Assembly: GCF_963576675.1 (NCBI RefSeq)
Contig: NC_088911.1
Location: 91,107,256-91,171,255 of the forward strand
DNA from: Euphorbia lathyris
Taxonomy: Eukaryota > Streptophyta > Magnoliopsida > Malpighiales > Euphorbiaceae
DNA length: 64,000 bases
Direction: 5' to 3'
The translations under genes and the position numbers were made by a program. The notes beneath the pieces are model-generated. The model saw only the letters and a program-made list of their open reading frames with translations. It ran no database searches and was not told the origin of the DNA. Shown in pieces: positions 60,646 to 64,000 of the stretch (position 1 is its first letter; every line of letters starts with the position of its first letter).

Positions 60646-62623
60646 TGAAGGATATTAGGCTAAGGTATAGTAGCGGAAATATAAAAATTTTAGCCTACTT
60701 CCTTTTAACCATAGGATCCGTTAATCGTTATTTCATATAAAGAGGGATAAGAAGAAATACCTTTTGAAGAACAATCTACCGTTGTTAATGAAGCGCCCAC
60801 AACTCTTCTCCGAGTTCCCAAGCACGAAGTAAAACACGGTGAGGTTAAGTTAGAATCAACCGTATGAGATGCAACCAAAATATATTACCTCTAATTAACC
60901 AACACAAGATCAAAGAAAAAGGAGATAGATGAAATTAATCGATCGATGGAAGCCGTATGAATTCTTGTCCACGAACTAGGGGAGTCGAATTCTCTTTCTC
61001 TCTCTAACTTGCAAATTTCGAAAATCACAAAAGGGGGATTAGGGAGCTTAGTCGAAATTCATGTAGTAGGGGGTATATATAATCACTTGTATCTAAACCC
61101 TAGTTAGATAGGAATAGGTTACTTAATAGGAATTCAATTCGGAATAGAATTCCCAATTATTATCTCACTATATATCTAATATATCTAGGATAATAATAAA
61201 TAACCTAATTGGATAATAATAGGAGTATATTAATCTAATTTTTTTTTTGGTAAGAAGGGAAGAAAAAAAAAAAACAAACAAAAACCTAACCCGGGATCAG
61301 TCTAGGAAGACTGACCCCAATCCTATCCTCAAGAAGAGAGTATATTAATCTAATTAAAACTCCTAACTTAATTATCTCTTAATTAATTTAATTCATATTC
61401 CTAATCAAATTAGGATTAATAGAATTAAAATAATTCCTTATTTATTATATATAAATTACGGTCCCCTCTAATTAAATGGGCCTTACTGGGCTCAATTGGG
61501 CTTCCATCAATTAATAACATCCATCTCTCTTTTGGTTCCAAGTCTTATGTGTGATCCATTAGGTTCTTACTACTTCTGTCCGTATGCAACTATTAAATTA
61601 ATTTCTTCAAGAATTATATTTAATCTTTGCATAACGAAATGATGTACTGAGTATGTTATTGGCAAGTCTGTAATCATTCCCCCAGAGTCCGTTAAGAAGA
61701 CAGGTTGATTCTATCGTTAACCTTTCCGTATTAGTTACAGTATAATTCGATCCTTTATCAACTACATCCTTGAACTGAATCTTATGACTATGGGTGATGT
61801 CAAGTCACATATAGCGAGACGTTCGTTTTACTTGTACAGGCCGAGTCAACTCAAATAGATAGGTTAAGTGAAATCTGTATTTCTTACTCTTAAGCTATCA
61901 CCTTGCAAGGATTTAGAGTCGAGTCTTCCACAAGCGATCCTTGGATGTATCTCCCATTAATCGGGAGTGATAAATGCTCAATCCAATGTATAACTACCCT
62001 GACATTACCTCTTGTGACACCCAACCTTTGCCGTTCACACCCCAGAGTCATCTCTGTTAAGGATCGTGGGACAGCAGGATCAAAGTCTCACATTCAGTAA
62101 TTCAGGATGACCAATTAACATTCCTTTGAGTCTGAGGATTAGTTATACCTATTAATACCAATGAGATGAACAGGTGACAAGGATGAATCTACTCATCCTG
62201 TTATCTTAAATCGGATCCCCAATCCTAATGAACAACGTTTCATCGGATCTATGTAACTGTCCAGATATCTGTATATATGAAGCTTGTGAGATCAGCTTTC
62301 TGTCGGACAGAAGACATTGTTACATACAAGTCTCAACAGTGATATATCAATCCTAAACATATCACTTGACTTGGGGTGGTTTTAAGTTTATTAGTTTATT
62401 ATAAAGTTTTGTCTCACTTCATGCTTGTATGAACACTTTATAATCACTTTAAACAAACTTACGGATTTCCTTTTATTAGACTTTATTTAGTGCTTAAAAA
62501 AGGGATTGCCTTTATATAGTTATAAAACATATATCTCATTAAAACAAATGATATAAAGAACAATTCATTTACATTAAGTTTGTATCCTAGAACAATTGTC
62601 TATAGGACACCAAAACCCCAACA
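60646..62623 (-). repeat. 5' LTR of element B
   Basis: Homologous to 31608-32533 plus 36411-37350. It carries a 97 bp LINE stub with an 18 bp duplication at 61223-61355, absent from the 3' LTR. Confidence 0.95.
61241..61337 (-). mobile_element. 97 bp 5'-truncated LINE insertion
   Basis: Flanked by a perfect 18 bp target duplication gagtatattaatctaatt at 61223-61240 and 61338-61355. The left end is a T run (poly-A tail on the minus strand). The body (aacctaacccgggatcagtc, taggaagactgacccc) is similar to the 3' end of the large LINE at about 2640-2690 (aactaacccgagattagcct, agggaagctaaccccc). Only the 3' tip was copied. Confidence 0.85.
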
Positions 62624-63077
62624 CATTCTTCAGTTTCAGCAAGTTGGCAAGGTAGGTAGGGTTGACAAAAATTGTTTTCTCTTTTACCACAGTTACTAGG
62701 TGGTCCTGGTTATCGTCAGCAACCCGCAGATTATGGTAGAATTCCCTTACTAAGTCAGGGTAAGTTGGATCTCTGATTAAGAACAGCTCGGTCCAGCCAT
62801 TCTTTGATATCCATTCACAGAATGGTTGCTCGGTTTCTACGAAAGCCTTAGAGAACCACCTTGAGTGGTCAATCTTCCACTCTCTAACGTTTTCGAAGAC
62901 CTTAGTATAGGTTCTGACTTTGGCCGACTTTCCTTTAGAGGAGGTGGCTTGGCCAGCTTTGCCTTTGCTTGGTGTAGTGGCCTCAGTCGTTCCAAGCGGA
63001 GTAGAATGCCTAGAAGGTTCATCGGAACTGGTCTTAGAGTGACCGGCACCGGAGATGTTCAAGGAAATCTTAGTCAT
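62624..63077 (-). pseudogene. Sirevirus S extra ORF, N-terminal part
   Basis: Starts MTKISLNISGAGHSKTSSDE at 63077. A Ser/Thr/Lys-rich leader of about 55 residues is followed by a folded region (VFENVREWKIDHSRWFSKAF, WTELFLIRDPTYPDLVREFY, FVNPTYLANLLKL) resembling the 'putative plant transposon protein' domain found in retrotransposon-derived plant proteins. Element B interrupts it after LLKLKN. Total length across the three pieces is 948 codons including the stop, exactly divisible by three after removing both target duplications. Confidence 0.8.
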
Positions 63078-63580
63078 AGTTTCAGAGAGGGGTTTGGAAG
63101 TTTTGAGAGTTTTTAGAGAGAAAGTATTTATGCCAGAGAATTCGGTAAGTGTAAAGAAATAAAAATGGGGATTTGCCCATTATTTATAGCTGTGAGAGGT
63201 GGATCTTATCGAATCCATGTGTCAGTTTTGCCTTGGGATTGTCAACCGACAAAGATCCTGGCATTTATGACACATTCGACGCATACGTCATCCTAGGTGG
63301 CTATTCACGTGCTTTAGCATTAAATGCAACGGATCTTATAATCAGCGTTTAAAATTCTAAACGTTTTATATTCTGAGTAGTCAGTTTTACACGAACGGAT
63401 GATTTAAATAATTGATTTCTCAGTTTGAGATAACTACTCGGTGCCAATATTTGCTCAGTATGTGATATTCATTCATTTAGCATTAAATACTCAGCATACA
63501 TCTATCCACTCAGCAAGTAATAGCATAAGTCATTCAGCATGGTAATTCACTCAGCATGAATAAATATTAAGAGCTGTAAT
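63078..63580 (-). other. Spacer between pol and extra ORF of S
   Basis: No ORF. It contains a possible TATA-like tatttatagc at about 63181-63190 on the plus strand and many ctcag/gctga words as in the LTR. It may hold a leader for the extra ORF; no splice acceptor is assigned. Confidence 0.4.
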
Positions 63581-64000
63581 TTACTGAAGAGGATTAAACA
63601 TACCAATGGCTTCTCTCAGTATGCTGAACTGCTCACGAGCCAGTGGCTTCGTGAAGATATCCGCAAGCTGCTCATCCGTTGGGACATAGGTCAGCTTGAT
63701 CTCGCCCTTGAGTACATGGTCTCTAATGAAGTGATGTCTGATGCTGACATGCTTCATCCTGCTGTGCTGGATTGGGTTCTTTGATAAATCAATTGCACTT
63801 TTGTTATCACATTTGACTTCAATTGTCTTTGTTTGAAAACCATAGTCTTCGAGCTGTTGCTTGATCCAAAGGACTTGGGCAACACAGCTTCCAGCAGGAA
63901 TGTACTCAGCTTCAGTGGTAGACAAGGCTACTGACGCCTGCTTCTTGCTGAACCAGGATACAAGACAGCTTCCTAGGAAGTGGCATCCTCTAGAGGTGCT
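63581..64000 (-). pseudogene. Sirevirus S pol C-terminus: RNase H (partial, runs off the edge)
   Basis: MSTTEAEYIPAGSCVAQVLW (Glu), VKCDNKSAIDLSKNPIQHS (Asp), HVSIRHHFIRDHV, then EQLADIFTKPLAREQF and a stop after NPLQ. This is the conserved end of Copia RNase H, in a form common in Sirevirus-like elements. Upstream sequence at 63926-64000 continues the domain in the same frame (a KKQAS-like segment) beyond the window. No stop is seen in the visible part, so this copy may be intact here; it is called broken because the element as a whole is disrupted. Confidence 0.8.

Larger units (their letters stand above)
31608..62623 (-). mobile_element. Ty1/copia element B, nested in S and itself carrying three insertions
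   Basis: Starts tgaaggatattagg at 31608 and ends accccaaca at 62623 with a perfect 5 bp target duplication CATTC (31603-31607 and 62624-62628). Its 31 kb span contains a CACTA element in the 3' LTR, gypsy element C in pol and a short LINE in the 5' LTR. Removing them leaves about 9.4 kb of element. The gag-pol frame is more complete than in A: protease and zinc knuckle are intact, and three stops are seen. Confidence 0.95.
17776..64000 (-). mobile_element. Sirevirus-type Ty1/copia element S, interrupted by two nested elements, partial
   Basis: The minus-strand element runs off the right edge. Order in element direction: end of pol (RNase H, 63581 and up), a spacer, a large extra ORF, several polypurine tracts, then the 3' LTR at 17776-19118. 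An extra ORF after pol and repeated polypurine tracts are known traits of the Sirevirus genus of Copia elements. Elements A and B lie within the extra ORF, so only about 5.7 kb of the 46 kb belongs to S itself. Its 5' LTR, gag and most of pol are outside the window. Confidence 0.85.

Overview
This is a plant nuclear window, most likely from a eudicot. It is AT-rich, its elements carry plant tRNA primer-binding sites, and it holds one intron-containing plant gene relic in a mass of transposable elements. No intact host gene is visible. Almost everything from 17.8 kb to the right edge is one pile of retrotransposons nested inside each other.

Left part (1-17.8 kb): an LTR-like fragment; a 1.5 kb fold-back element with ~400 bp inverted arms inside (TA)n; a 5.3 kb L1-type LINE on the minus strand (DUF4283 ORF1; endonuclease, reverse transcriptase and RNase H in ORF2), broken by stops and frameshifts; a fossil Copia reverse transcriptase; a seven-exon minus-strand relic of a VAP/MSP-domain gene (vesicle-associated protein 4-2-like) with all splice sites kept but three nonsense codons; a solo LTR in intron 3 of that gene; and a decayed Ty3/gypsy fragment.

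Right part (17.8-64 kb): a Sirevirus-type Copia element S (minus strand) starts with its 3' LTR at 17776 and runs off the right edge. Its large extra ORF downstream of pol is cut by two Copia elements of a second family: A (20730-30272, target duplication GAAGT) and B (31608-62623, target duplication CATTC). B was itself hit by a 3.9 kb CACTA transposon (32534-36410) in its 3' LTR, by a 97 bp LINE stub (61241-61337) in its 5' LTR, and by a 17.6 kb Ty3/gypsy Tat-type element C (39351-56921, target duplication ACGGG) in its pol gene. C in turn carries a solo LTR D (42990-43798, target duplication ACGTA). The order S, then A and B, then C, then D follows directly from the nesting.

The most unusual item is element C. 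Its gag region appears to contain four successive capsid-like gag modules, no protease is visible, its 3' untranslated region holds three families of tandem repeats, its LTRs carry an array of GC-rich hairpins, and a possible spliced antisense ORF lies between pol and the 3' LTR. Premature stops in several elements are mainly TAG, and pairwise comparison shows C-to-T change in at least two of them, as expected for decay of methylated DNA.
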